Translations under genes and position numbers: made by a program
Shown: one piece after another, positions 37,152 to 45,776 of the stretch
Layout of the letters: every line of letters starts with the position of its first letter
How positions within the stretch are numbered: the first letter of the stretch is position 1
Notes under the pieces: generated by a model
What the model saw: the letters and a program-made list of their open reading frames with translations, nothing else
Databases searched by the model: none
Told to the model about the DNA's origin: nothing
Assembly: GCF_014640295.1 (NCBI RefSeq)
Contig: NZ_BMGR01000007.1
Span: 124,001-188,000 of the forward strand
Reading direction: 5' to 3'
Origin: Paenibacillus abyssi
GTDB taxonomy: Bacteria > Bacillota > Bacilli > Paenibacillales > Paenibacillaceae
DNA: 64,000 nt

Positions 37152-37622
37152 TTAACCTTCCGTAAAACCTTCTTCCCGTAAATACTCTACCGCTTCTTCA
37201 CGCGTCTCGAATGCGCAATCGAGGTTATTTCCCGCATATACGTACCATAACTCGTCTTCGTATTTCAACACGAGTGATTCGTTGCCATGGCCGATCCACC
37301 GTTCCTTTTGCGCCATAACGGGCTTCACGAAGGACACCGCCGGCTGGTCGGTAAGGGAACGAATCGACCTGTCGATGAGCGAACGCAGCTGCTCGGCCGT
37401 ATAGTCACGGATATTCACGAAACCTTTATCGTCGGTGGGGATATCCTGCAGTCGTCCGGCGTAGACAAAACCGTTGCCGCCCGGGTGCAAATGATAACCC
37501 ACCGTTTTTTTGTCATAGGCGCTATCTTCATAATGAAAGTTCACGCGTCCAAGGGAAACATCCTTTCGCTGCAACTGGGGAAAGGATTCGAAAATCGTTA
37601 GCTTTTCTTCAAAACTGAGCAT
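37152..37622 (-). CDS. Conserved hypothetical cytoplasmic protein
   Basis: The 156-residue soluble protein starts at ATG 37622 and ends at a strong terminator. It contains GRVNFHYEDSAYDKKTVGYH, NGFVYAGRL, and a C-terminal domain with LVLKYEDELWYVYAGNNLD and FETREEAVEYLREEGF. I do not recognise a characterised family. The aromatic, strand-rich pattern suggests a small alpha/beta fold. It is divergent from the SLH-CAP gene. Confidence 0.75.
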   Translation of the reverse strand: MLSFEEKLTIFESFPQLQRKDVSLGRVNFHYEDSAYDKKTVGYHLHPGGNGFVYAGRLQDIPTDDKGFVNIRDYTAEQLRSLIDRSIRSLTDQPAVSFVKPVMAQKERWIGHGNESLVLKYEDELWYVYAGNNLDCAFETREEAVEYLREEGFTEG

Positions 37623-37835
37623 ACCTGCCTCCGCTTCACGCTTGATTTTGCTAGTGATTATACCATATGGCCCCGGCGAAAACCATCTTGATGAAGGGAG
37701 ATCACACGGAATCCGGGGGTACGCGTTTAGATTAGATTATTCTTATTCTTGCAAAATAGCATTGTCTAATTGTTCCTACCTCTGCTAAGGTAGAAGTAAG
37801 AAGTTGGAATTATGTAAACTTTGGGAGGGAGCACA

Positions 37836-39296
37836 TTGACCATCATCGAGAATAAACCAACCGGATTCAGAGTATTGAAGGTAATCATGGCATTTCTGTT
37901 AGTTCTGGGTGTATCTCCGCTGTTCACAAGCCAGCCGGCAGAGGCGGAAGGGGTAACCTTTATAGATATACAGAAGCATTGGGCAAGGGATACGATCCGG
38001 TGGGCAGCCCAAAACGGTATTGTCCAAGGTTATGGAGACGGCATGTTTCGGCCGAACGGCAACGTGACGGAGCCTGAATTTTTATCCATGTTATTCAAGG
38101 CATATCCTGATATTAAATTACCTGCCGTAAATACGAAAGCGCCATGGTATGACAACCTATATCAGGCAGCTAATGAATATAATTGGCCTGTGATGCTGGA
38201 CTTCAAGGGGACCCAATTCAACCGGGGACAGGTGGCGCGAATTTTGGCTGCGTCCCAAGGAAAAGTGCTGGATGTCAATTCATCGGTGCAATTTCTGCTC
38301 GACAACAAGCTGGCCAGCGGCAAAACGTCAAATACGATCAGCGGGTTTGGCGCAGATGACAAGCTGACACGGGCTGAGGCGCTTGTCTTCATCAAGAGGG
38401 CCTTGAATCAAAATTTAACGCTTGGCAAAGCGGCCGCTGTGAAGACGAATAAGGAATTTACAGTCCGCGGGCTGACAATCGGAAATACGGAACAAACGGT
38501 GCTTGCGCAGCTGGGGCAGCCGGCACGGAAAGATGTAAGTGAGTATGGCTTTACTTGGTATATCTATAACAAAGACTATGCTAATTATGTGCAGGTCGGC
38601 GTTCAAAACGGCAAAGTGGTCGCATTGTACTCCACATCCGATAACTGGTCGTCGAAGAAAGGCTTGCGCCAGGGCAGTGAATCCAGCGGGCTGAATTCGC
38701 TGTACGGCAAACCGCTTAATGGATTGCTCAAGGGAAATGTCCTTAATTTATTTGCCAAATCAAATACCGAGTACGTATTTGAGATTGACAATGCCTACAC
38801 GACAATCTTCCTGGATAAGCACAATAACAATCGCGTAATGGCTGTTTATATTGTAGACAAGGCTGTGGAGGATGCGGCGAAACAGATCTACGGAACGCCG
38901 AGTCAGGCGCTGCGCCAAAGCTACGAGAGACAAGTGTTCGATCTTGCGAATGCGGCGAGGGCAAACTTCGGCAAACCGGCATTTGTATGGGATGATCTCA
39001 TTGCAGGTACAGCACGCAAGCACAGCAAAGATATGGCGGTTAACCGTTACTTCGATCACAATAACTTGCGGGGCGAGAGTCCGTTCGACCGGATGGAAGC
39101 TGACGGCATCGCATTCCGAATGGCAGCGGAAAATATTGCAGCCGGCCAGCGCAATGCAATCTTTGTTCACGCCGGGTGGATGAATTCGCTCGGTCACCGC
39201 AAGAATGTACTGGGCGATACGAAAAGGCTGGGCGTAGGCGTTGAGTTTGGCGGCGAGATGAAAATCTATTACACACAAAATTTTTACACGAAGTGA
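37836..39296 (+). CDS. Secreted SLH-domain and CAP (SCP-like) surface protein
   Basis: The 486-residue protein starts at TTG 37836 behind GGGAGGGAG. It has a signal peptide (hydrophobic core VIMAFLLVLGVSPLF, cut near PAEAE), one clear SLH repeat (FIDIQKHWARDTIRWAAQNG) and a degenerate second (GFGADDKLTRAEALVFIKRA), a CAP-associated N domain (VRGLTIGNTEQTVLAQLGQP) and a CAP domain (YERQVFDLANAARANFGKPA, HSKDMAVNRYFDHN, ENIAAG, HRKNVLG). SLH domains bind wall polymers, so the CAP domain is displayed at the surface. YkwD-like CAP proteins have unknown roles in Bacilli. Confidence 0.9.
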   Translation: MTIIENKPTGFRVLKVIMAFLLVLGVSPLFTSQPAEAEGVTFIDIQKHWARDTIRWAAQNGIVQGYGDGMFRPNGNVTEPEFLSMLFKAYPDIKLPAVNTKAPWYDNLYQAANEYNWPVMLDFKGTQFNRGQVARILAASQGKVLDVNSSVQFLLDNKLASGKTSNTISGFGADDKLTRAEALVFIKRALNQNLTLGKAAAVKTNKEFTVRGLTIGNTEQTVLAQLGQPARKDVSEYGFTWYIYNKDYANYVQVGVQNGKVVALYSTSDNWSSKKGLRQGSESSGLNSLYGKPLNGLLKGNVLNLFAKSNTEYVFEIDNAYTTIFLDKHNNNRVMAVYIVDKAVEDAAKQIYGTPSQALRQSYERQVFDLANAARANFGKPAFVWDDLIAGTARKHSKDMAVNRYFDHNNLRGESPFDRMEADGIAFRMAAENIAAGQRNAIFVHAGWMNSLGHRKNVLGDTKRLGVGVEFGGEMKIYYTQNFYTK

Positions 39297-39308
39297 ACGA
39301 AACGAATC

Positions 39309-39355
39309 AAACAAGCACCCGGAACCGCAATGCGGCTTCAGGTGCTTGTTTTTTT
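39309..39355 (+). terminator. Intrinsic terminator after the SLH-CAP gene
   Basis: AACAAGCACC (39310-39319) pairs with GGTGCTTGTT (39341-39350), with an inner CCGCA/TGCGG stem, followed by seven T residues. Confidence 0.92.
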
Positions 39356-39450
39356 GCCGTTCAGGCGCAAAAATCGGCGGTTTAAAAACAGGGGGAGTAC
39401 GTATTGCCGCAGAATGTGTTATAGTAGACGCGAGTAAATAGGACCAGAGG

Positions 39451-40773
39451 ATGGTGACAGCGATGAGAGTGGCTTTAACCGACCAGATCGATATTTCAAA
39501 TGGCGCTCATATTTTATATGTCTATAATTCCTTGGAAGATTATATTGACAATGCAGCGGCGTTTATCGCGACAGGACTTGAACAAGGCCAGCATGTTGCC
39601 GTCATAGACAGTCTCGATCAATACCGTCTTATCCAAGCGAAGCTGCAAGGAGTAGTGAAGGAGGAGTTGCTTCAACGGATCCACTTCAAGGAGCAAGTCG
39701 AATTTTATCTGCAATATGGTGCTGTTCATGCCCATGCGGTGATCCGGAATATGGAGGAGCTGCTCCATCCATACCTCAGCAATGATATTTCCTTGCGTAC
39801 TTGGGGACGCGTATTTTGGAAGAGCCAGGAAGATATTTATGAACAGATTATCTCTTATGAACAACATTGTGACAGCGCTATCAATGATTTCGGTGTGCTG
39901 GGGGTTTGCATATATGATGGGAAGGCCATCTCTGCCTCCATCCAGAATGAGCTGTTGAAAAGCCATGAATACTTCATGACAGATACGGAATTGGTACGCT
40001 CGAGCTTGTATGGAAAGCCGGATCGGACCGGCATCTTTCCATCCTTTTCTGTTCATAAAGAAATGCAATCGGAAGTCGATTTATATAAGCAAAAGCTTGA
40101 TTTTGTGCATGTGGTCTCCCATGAAGTGCGCAATCCGTTAACGGTAATCAAGGCCTATGCAACGATGCTGCTGGGCGATAATCTGGATGGGAGAAGCATC
40201 GAAAAGCTGATAGCGATTAAAGATTATGTGGATGTCATCGATAATGAAATCACGCACATCATTAATACCGAACAGATGCTGACTACGGAATCGCTGTGGA
40301 GCAAAGCGGAGCTCGTCATTTCTCCGATTCTTGATGAGGTCGTCTCCATTATGGCAACGAAAGCCCGAACGCAAAATATTGACCTGCAAAGCAGCATCGC
40401 GTTATCGGATGAAAGGTTAATCGGCAATGCGATTGGACTGAAGCTTATTGTTTCCAATCTGCTTGGCAATGCGATCAAATACAGTGAGGAGGATCATATT
40501 GTCAGGCTGGATGCCTACAGCAGCAATGATGTTCTAACCCTGGTCATCACCGACAAGGGCATCGGAATGAGCTGTGACCAGGTACAGAAGCTGTTTCGAA
40601 AGTATGAAAAGATCAATATGGAGAAAAGCGGGCAGGGGATCGGATTGTTTATGGTTAAAAATATCGTGGATCACTTTGCAGGAGAAATTCAAATCGAGAC
40701 TGCGTTGAACAAAGGCACGACTGTAACCGTCAAGCTGCCCTTGAAATGTGCGGCCGCAGGAAAACATGTATAA
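39451..40773 (+). CDS. MEDS-domain sensor histidine kinase
   Basis: The 440-residue soluble kinase has an N-terminal MEDS (DcmR-like) domain (HILYVYNSLEDYIDNAAAFI, GLEQGQHVAVID, RTWGRVFWK, GVCIYDG; residues 15-180). A HisKA H-box follows (VSHEVRNPLTVIKAYATMLL), then an ATPase domain (NLLGNAIKYS, DKGIGMS, GQGIGLFMVK). MEDS domains are thought to sense small molecules and also occur in anti-sigma partners. The start may be ATG 39451 or ATG 39463. No response regulator is near, so it may feed a phosphorelay. Confidence 0.88.
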   Translation: MVTAMRVALTDQIDISNGAHILYVYNSLEDYIDNAAAFIATGLEQGQHVAVIDSLDQYRLIQAKLQGVVKEELLQRIHFKEQVEFYLQYGAVHAHAVIRNMEELLHPYLSNDISLRTWGRVFWKSQEDIYEQIISYEQHCDSAINDFGVLGVCIYDGKAISASIQNELLKSHEYFMTDTELVRSSLYGKPDRTGIFPSFSVHKEMQSEVDLYKQKLDFVHVVSHEVRNPLTVIKAYATMLLGDNLDGRSIEKLIAIKDYVDVIDNEITHIINTEQMLTTESLWSKAELVISPILDEVVSIMATKARTQNIDLQSSIALSDERLIGNAIGLKLIVSNLLGNAIKYSEEDHIVRLDAYSSNDVLTLVITDKGIGMSCDQVQKLFRKYEKINMEKSGQGIGLFMVKNIVDHFAGEIQIETALNKGTTVTVKLPLKCAAAGKHV

Positions 40774-40854
40774 CCCGGTTCGTGAACTTTTAGTGCAAAA
40801 GCCACTAACTGAGGATCGGGGCCGCAGCCTTCTGCCTGTCCTTTTTTGCGTTCA

Positions 40855-40890
40855 AAAAAAGCCAATCCCTAAGTGAGATTAGCCTTTGTG
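40855..40890 (-). terminator. Intrinsic terminator for the J-domain protein gene
   Basis: Read leftward, GCTAATC and GATTGGC form a 7-bp stem with one G-U pair and are followed by seven T residues. Confidence 0.65.
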
Positions 40891-40906
40891 GGTGAAGACG
40901 TTCGGA

Positions 40907-41818
40907 TCAATTGTTTTGCAAAAATGTCTGAATGAAATGAAGTGCATTCTCAGGATGCTCGGCTTCGACGCGAATGCCGGCAATCATCTCTTTGTAGATG
41001 AGGGGAAGCTTCCCGTTAAGAGAGCTTTCGGTAATATCAATGCCATAGACGCGCGGCGACGGATCGTCCTCGGTCTGCGAGGTAATCGCTATGTCCGGCG
41101 ATAGCAAAGGCTTCAAAACGCCCTCGGCCGCATCGTCGAGCGGCTGCAGCAACCCTTGCCGAGACAGATTGTCAAAGCTTGCACGGTCCAGAATGTAAAC
41201 ATCGCGTTTTTCTGTCATGAGATTAAGGATGCTCTTCTGTAAGGAAGCCATGTCGTGCTCGTTTTGCGGTTCGATCGGAACATAAGTGATGCCCGCGATC
41301 ACGCGCTGCCAATCCGGAAATAATGCCAGAATGGATTGTTCCAACGCTTGGGTTTCATTGCTGCCGTCACTCATATAATATTCGCCGTGGTACATCACAG
41401 TGACATCGGCTGGAGGCAGGGCGGCCAGACGGGCCTGCTCGGCTCTATTATCTAAGTAGCTGTTAATGCCGATAACTATAAGTATAATGAGTGCAATGGC
41501 TCCAATCAGATGAAACTTATAATAATGAAAGAAGTGGTCTGCCTTCTCGGCAAAACCGGCCATATTTTTATACTTTCCATATTTATCCGTATTAAATTCA
41601 GTTAAAGCTTTATGATCCTCATGTTCTAAAATTTGCTTGTAAGCACGGTTAACGGCTTCAAAATTAATCGGTTTGTGATTCGGGGAGCCTTGATCGTCGG
41701 GGCGTGATTCCTGGGCACGCGCTTGACGCATGAGCAACATATAACGTTTCTCAATTTCTTCCTTGGTTGCATCCTCTGGAAGGCCGAGCAAATCGTATGC
41801 TTGTTTCAAGTTGTCCAT
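40907..41818 (-). CDS. Membrane-anchored J-domain-like protein
   Basis: The 303-residue protein begins with a J-like domain (LKQAYDLLGLPEDATKEEIE, KRYMLLMRQARAQ; residues 3-75, ending AVNRAYKQIL), a transmembrane helix near residues 98-116 (FHLIGAIALIILIVIGIN) and an extracytoplasmic C-terminal domain of about 180 residues without a recognised family. The HPD tripeptide needed for DnaK stimulation is not seen; RPD occurs in the loop instead. So it may not be a true DnaK cochaperone. The gene is monocistronic with a terminator. Confidence 0.82.
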   Translation of the reverse strand: MDNLKQAYDLLGLPEDATKEEIEKRYMLLMRQARAQESRPDDQGSPNHKPINFEAVNRAYKQILEHEDHKALTEFNTDKYGKYKNMAGFAEKADHFFHYYKFHLIGAIALIILIVIGINSYLDNRAEQARLAALPPADVTVMYHGEYYMSDGSNETQALEQSILALFPDWQRVIAGITYVPIEPQNEHDMASLQKSILNLMTEKRDVYILDRASFDNLSRQGLLQPLDDAAEGVLKPLLSPDIAITSQTEDDPSPRVYGIDITESSLNGKLPLIYKEMIAGIRVEAEHPENALHFIQTFLQNN

Positions 41819-41985
41819 TCAATTCGTCACCTCTATTCAATTCTACTTGATCTATGGCAATTGTTCAAACAATCTGTGGACATTCATTTACGATTGCATA
41901 AAAAGGGAGGGAAATCCTATCCATTGTTGAATAATAAGTCTAACAGACCCGCTTTCGATGTGAGAGAGGAGGAAGAGATTTACGT

Positions 41986-42897
41986 ATGAAAACAGTTACA
42001 GTACAAGAGGTGGCCAAGACGTTTTCACTGGAAATATTGGCCGGTGAAAAGAACCTGACCCGAACCATTTCCAAATCCCGGCTGTACCGCCCGGGGCTTG
42101 AATTCGTCGGCCACTTTGATTTTTTTCCGCAGGAGCATGTTCAGGTATTGGGCAAAAAGGAGATTACTTATTTACATAAATTAAGTGAAGAAGAGCGAAA
42201 CCTTCGGATCGGTAATGTTGTCAAATACCACCCGCCTTGCTTTGTGGTTACCGCGAATCAAGAGGGATTGAAATATTTAAAGAAATATTGCGATGAGGAA
42301 GGCATTCCGCTGCTGCGCACGAAGCTGCCGACGTCTGAGTTTCTAGGCCGGCTGGATGCATATTTAACGAAGGCGCTCGCACCGGAGATTGCCGTTCACG
42401 GGGTGTGCCTGAATGTGTCGGGTATCGGCATTTTGCTGCGCGGCAAATCGGGTGTCGGGAAAAGCGAGACGGCACATACATTAATTAGACGCGGCCACCG
42501 GCTTGTTGCCGATGATATTGTCGTGTTGAAAAAGCTGAGTCCGCAAACTCTGCTCGGTACTCATAACGAGACCACGAAGGAATTTTTGGCTCTGCGCAGC
42601 ATTGGGCTTGTTAATGTTTCCCGCCTGTACGGCAGGAAGGCATTTCAGGATGAGACCCGAATCTCGCTTGATATTGAATTAACAAAATGGCGTGAGGATG
42701 CGCTGAATAATGAACTGGAGATGAAGACGGAGTATACGGAATATATGGATGTCAGAATTCCGCATATCGAGATCCAGCTTCAGCCGGGCAGAGATGTCGC
42801 AGGTTTAATCGAGGCGGCAGCAAACAACTGGTATCTCAAGCAGCAGGGCTACAGTGCGGCGGAAGAGTTTATGAAGCGGCTCGAATCCGAATTTTAA
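41986..42897 (+). CDS. HPr kinase/phosphorylase-like protein (divergent HprK)
   Basis: The 303-residue protein has the HprK layout: an N-terminal domain with [20 protein letters not shown] and a C-terminal kinase domain with P-loop [12 protein letters not shown], then [22 protein letters not shown] in place of the usual signature EIRGIGI..., and [20 protein letters not shown]. Canonical HprK phosphorylates HPr on Ser46 and so feeds CcpA repression. The altered signature and the lack of the usual lgt/ppaX neighbours suggest a paralogue; I cannot exclude that it is the only copy. GAGGAGGAAG precedes the ATG. Confidence 0.85.
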   Translation: MKTVTVQEVAKTFSLEILAGEKNLTRTISKSRLYRPGLEFVGHFDFFPQEHVQVLGKKEITYLHKLSEEERNLRIGNVVKYHPPCFVVTANQEGLKYLKKYCDEEGIPLLRTKLPTSEFLGRLDAYLTKALAPEIAVHGVCLNVSGIGILLRGKSGVGKSETAHTLIRRGHRLVADDIVVLKKLSPQTLLGTHNETTKEFLALRSIGLVNVSRLYGRKAFQDETRISLDIELTKWREDALNNELEMKTEYTEYMDVRIPHIEIQLQPGRDVAGLIEAAANNWYLKQQGYSAAEEFMKRLESEF

Positions 42898-42980
42898 TTG
42901 ACAGGGCCAACAGGACTGCCTATAATAGCTATAATCATTTTTCCAGGGGAATTATTCTAGCTATTAAGGGAGGTAGTACG

Positions 42981-44480
42981 ATGGCACACTATTATAATGA
43001 ACCTTCAAGAACGTTCAGCGAGTATTTGCTTATCCCTAATTTAACGACGAAGGATAACGTTCCGGCCAATGTGCAGCTCAAAACGCCGATTGCCAAGTTT
43101 AAGAAAGGCGAGAAATCCACGGTTGAATTGAATATTCCTTTTGCCTCGGCGGTTATGCAGGCGGTTTCCGATCATAATATGGCGGTAGCGCTAGCTCAAT
43201 GCGGAGGCATTTCTTTTATTTTCGGTTCGCAATCGGTTGTAGATCAAGCGGAGATGGTGCGCAAGGCCAAGAACTATAAAGCGGGCTTCGTGGTCAGCCG
43301 TTCCAATCTCACGCCGGAGCATACGCTGCAGGATGTGCTGGATTTAAAGGATCAGAATGGGCATTCCACCGCTGCGATTACGGATGACGGTACGCCGACA
43401 GGGAAGCTGCTGGGGATTGTCACGAGCCGGGATTACCGGATCAGCAGAGATTCGCTAGGTAAAAAAGTGCGGGAATTCATGACGCCCTTCTCATCCTTAA
43501 TCTACGGCAAGATGGGGATGACCTTATCGGAAGCCAATGACATGATCTGGGAGCATAAGCTGAATTGCCTGCCGATTGTGGACGAGCAGGGAAATCTTGT
43601 CCATCTCGTGTTCCGCAAGGACTATGACCGTCACAAAGAAAATCCGAATGAGCTGCTTGACCGGAATAAGAGCTATGTTGTGGGAGCCGGGATTAACAGC
43701 AAGGATTATGCAGAACGTGTTTCTGCCCTAGTTGCAGCGGGAGTGGATATTTTGTGTATCGACTCGTCGGACGGATACAGCGAGTGGCAGCGCGAAACGA
43801 TCCAATTCGTGAAGAACAACTTTGACGTTCCGGTCGGAGCGGGCAATGTAGTGGACCGGGAGGGCTTCCTGTATCTGGTGGAATCCGGCGCGGATTTTGT
43901 GAAGGTGGGGATCGGCGGCGGTTCGATCTGTATTACGCGCGAGCAGAAGGGAATCGGCAGAGGGCAGGCATCTGCTCTAATCGAGGTTGCACAGGCGAGG
44001 GATGAATATTATGAGCGCACGGGCATTTATGTGCCGATCTGTTCGGATGGCGGCATCGTCCACGATTACCATATGACGCTCGCTTTGGCGATGGGCGCTA
44101 ATTTTGTTATGATGGGTCGTTACTTCGCCCGCTTTGATGAAAGTCCGACGAAAAAGCTGAAGGTCGGGAACAACTACGTGAAGGAGTTCTGGGGAGAGGG
44201 CTCCAACCGTGCGCGCAACTGGGAACGGTATGATATGGGAGGCAAGCAAAGCTTGGTCTTCGAGGAAGGTGTGGATTCCTATGTTCCTTACGCCGGCGGC
44301 CTTCGTGAGAATATGGAGAAAACGCTGAGCAAGATCAAGTCAACCATGTGCAACTGCGGCTCCAATACGATCGCGGAGCTTCAAAGCAAAGCGAGAATTA
44401 CGTTGGTTTCGGCAACGAGTCTTGTAGAAGGCGGAGCGCATGATGTGATCTTGAAGGAGAGCAGCCTTTCTGCAGAGTAG
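42981..44480 (+). CDS. guaB: IMP dehydrogenase, Tritrichomonas foetus-like type
   Basis: The 499-residue enzyme oxidises IMP to XMP in guanine nucleotide synthesis. It has two CBS domains ([29 protein letters not shown]), [11 protein letters not shown], the catalytic loop [18 protein letters not shown] with the nucleophilic Cys, [18 protein letters not shown] and the flap [14 protein letters not shown] with the Arg-Tyr dyad. From memory of the family, the opening [12 protein letters not shown] and the loop resemble the protist Tritrichomonas foetus enzyme far more than the usual 485-residue bacterial GuaB (GPGSICTTR). GGGAGGT precedes the ATG. It is transcribed alone, 83 bp after the HprK-like gene. 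Confidence 0.95.
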   Translation: MAHYYNEPSRTFSEYLLIPNLTTKDNVPANVQLKTPIAKFKKGEKSTVELNIPFASAVMQAVSDHNMAVALAQCGGISFIFGSQSVVDQAEMVRKAKNYKAGFVVSRSNLTPEHTLQDVLDLKDQNGHSTAAITDDGTPTGKLLGIVTSRDYRISRDSLGKKVREFMTPFSSLIYGKMGMTLSEANDMIWEHKLNCLPIVDEQGNLVHLVFRKDYDRHKENPNELLDRNKSYVVGAGINSKDYAERVSALVAAGVDILCIDSSDGYSEWQRETIQFVKNNFDVPVGAGNVVDREGFLYLVESGADFVKVGIGGGSICITREQKGIGRGQASALIEVAQARDEYYERTGIYVPICSDGGIVHDYHMTLALAMGANFVMMGRYFARFDESPTKKLKVGNNYVKEFWGEGSNRARNWERYDMGGKQSLVFEEGVDSYVPYAGGLRENMEKTLSKIKSTMCNCGSNTIAELQSKARITLVSATSLVEGGAHDVILKESSLSAE

Positions 44481-44671
44481 ACGATCCCGGTATAGACGAA
44501 AGAGCGGAAATTAAAAAACAGGCATCCAAAAAAGTACTAATCGTCAAAAAGTTGGATAAAATAAAGTAACGCACTGAGCAGCCTCCTGCGTATAGCTGAC
44601 CTTGCGGCCTGATGGCTGAAGGATCGAATGCAGCAAAGACGATGCTTACAAAGCTGGTTTATCGAGAACGA

Positions 44672-44860
44672 ACGAAGTCGGATTTCCTTCAGAAATCCTG
44701 GGTAGTTGCTTACGAAGTCGGATTTCCTTCAGAAATCCTAGGTAGTTGCTTACGAAGTCGGATTTCCTTCAGAAATCCTAGGTAGTTGCTTACGAAGTCG
44801 GATTTCCTTCAGAAATCCTGGGTAGTTGCTTACGAAGTCGGATTTCCTTCAGAAATCCTG
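44672..44860. repeat. Five tandem 40-bp repeats, each with a hairpin, in the leader of the YdjO-like gene
   Basis: Unit starts are at 44672, 44712, 44752, 44792 and 44832; the fifth is cut after about 29 bases. Units are almost identical (a G/A change after AAATCCT). Each holds GGATTTCCTTCAGAAATCC, a 7-bp stem with a 5-nt loop. A 40-bp period cannot keep one reading frame, so the array is not coding. The rest of the gap (44481-44671) shows no gene. The array ends only one base before the ribosome site TAGGAGGGA of the next gene. Confidence 0.92.
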
Positions 44861-44874
44861 TAGGAGGGATCGTT

Positions 44875-45060
44875 ATTTATTATTCCAAGAAAAATGTAGA
44901 GCCCATTCCAGAAGAACAAACGGCGATTTGGACATGCAGCAGCGACAGCTGTAGTTGTTGGATGAGGGATGACTTCTCCTTTCAAACGGAGCCTGTCTGC
45001 CCGATCTGCAATTCTGTTATGAGTGAAGACTCGAGACTGCTCCCTGTGCTTAAGCCTTGA
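44875..45060 (+). CDS. YdjO-like cold-inducible zinc-ribbon protein with apparent ATT start
   Basis: The 61-residue product reads YYSKKNVEPIPEEQTAIWTC, then CSCWMRDDFSF and EPVCPICNSVM, ending RLLPVLKP. The cysteine pattern (C...C.C, then CPIC) and the WMRDDFSF block match the YdjO family named after a cold-inducible Bacillus protein. AGGAGG (44862-44867) is optimally placed 7 bp before ATT 44875. No ATG, GTG or TTG exists in frame before residue 29. So translation probably begins at ATT, or the start codon has been lost. The tandem hairpin repeats end just upstream. A terminator follows. Confidence 0.75.
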   Translation: MYYSKKNVEPIPEEQTAIWTCSSDSCSCWMRDDFSFQTEPVCPICNSVMSEDSRLLPVLKP

Positions 45061-45080
45061 ATGCCTGTTTCAAATCTACG

Positions 45081-45110
45081 AAAGCCCGGCCCATCTGCGG
45101 CCGGGCTTTT
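45081..45110 (+). terminator. Intrinsic terminator after the YdjO-like gene
   Basis: AAAGCCCGGCC (45081-45091) pairs with GGCCGGGCTTT (45099-45109), followed by T residues. Confidence 0.93.
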
Positions 45111-45213
45111 CGCTTCTCCCTATACCCGTTTTCCTTGAAATAGTGTATGTTTAACGTAGAGAGCAAAGCTTCCGCACATTTACATAACCGGATAAATTAT
45201 GGAGGACACAGAG

Positions 45214-45699
45214 ATGATGATCAATGAGAAAATTAAAGCTTCCGAGGTTCACTTAACTGGGCTGCGGGGAGAAGATTTGGGGATTGTAGACAGGGAGGAG
45301 GCGCTGCAGCTGGCTAAGAAGCTGAAGGCGGATTTGGTCTGCACTTCGCTCATGAGCAGCCCTCCGCCTTGCAAACTGATGGCACGGGGAGCCGCGAAGC
45401 AGCAAGCCCAGCAGGAGAAGCGGGATGAGAAGAAGAAGGCTGGACCGGTCAAAGAGAAGGAAATCCGACTGACAGCCAATATTGAGCAGCATGACTATGA
45501 TACGAAGCTGAGGCAGGCGGACAAGCTGCTTACAGCCGGGAATTCCGTTAAGCTTGTCATTCGTCTTCAAGGCAAGGAAGGACCGGCCGCAAAGGCAGTG
45601 CTGGAGCAATTAATCAAGGATTTGGCTGCCGTGGGCACAAAAGCCTCAGGCATCCAGTTGAGCGGAAAGCAAGCGATGGTACAGATCAACCCGCGTTAA
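45214..45699 (+). CDS. Translation initiation factor IF-3 paralogue
   Basis: The 161-residue protein has the IF-3 N domain (MINEKIKASEVHLTGLRGED, GIVDREEALQLAKKLKADLV) and C domain (KEIRLTANIEQHDYDTKLRQ, ADKLLTAGNSVKLVIRLQGK). The linker is Lys/Glu/Gln-rich (residues 65-85). GGAGG (45202-45206) lies 8 bp before ATG 45214, so the earlier in-frame ATG at 45199 is unlikely. Canonical infC sits with rpmI-rplT behind an L20 leader; here neither ribosomal gene nor leader is present, so this is a second, stand-alone IF-3-like gene. The linker and DNA context hint at a specialised role. Confidence 0.88.
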   Translation: MMINEKIKASEVHLTGLRGEDLGIVDREEALQLAKKLKADLVCTSLMSSPPPCKLMARGAAKQQAQQEKRDEKKKAGPVKEKEIRLTANIEQHDYDTKLRQADKLLTAGNSVKLVIRLQGKEGPAAKAVLEQLIKDLAAVGTKASGIQLSGKQAMVQINPR

Positions 45700-45776
45700 T
45701 TCATAATTTCGATTATACAGGCATAATGTTCGACAACTATAATGATCTTATAAATTGGAGAATGGAGGCGTATGCC

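Noticed and set aside
44481-44671. Possible T-box or other riboswitch before the YdjO-like gene
   Set aside because: I could not find the T-box sequence or any known aptamer core; only the tandem hairpins are clear.
44672-44860. Possible CRISPR array
   Set aside because: The 40-bp units are directly joined and nearly identical along their whole length, with no variable spacers and no cas genes nearby. It is a tandem repeat.
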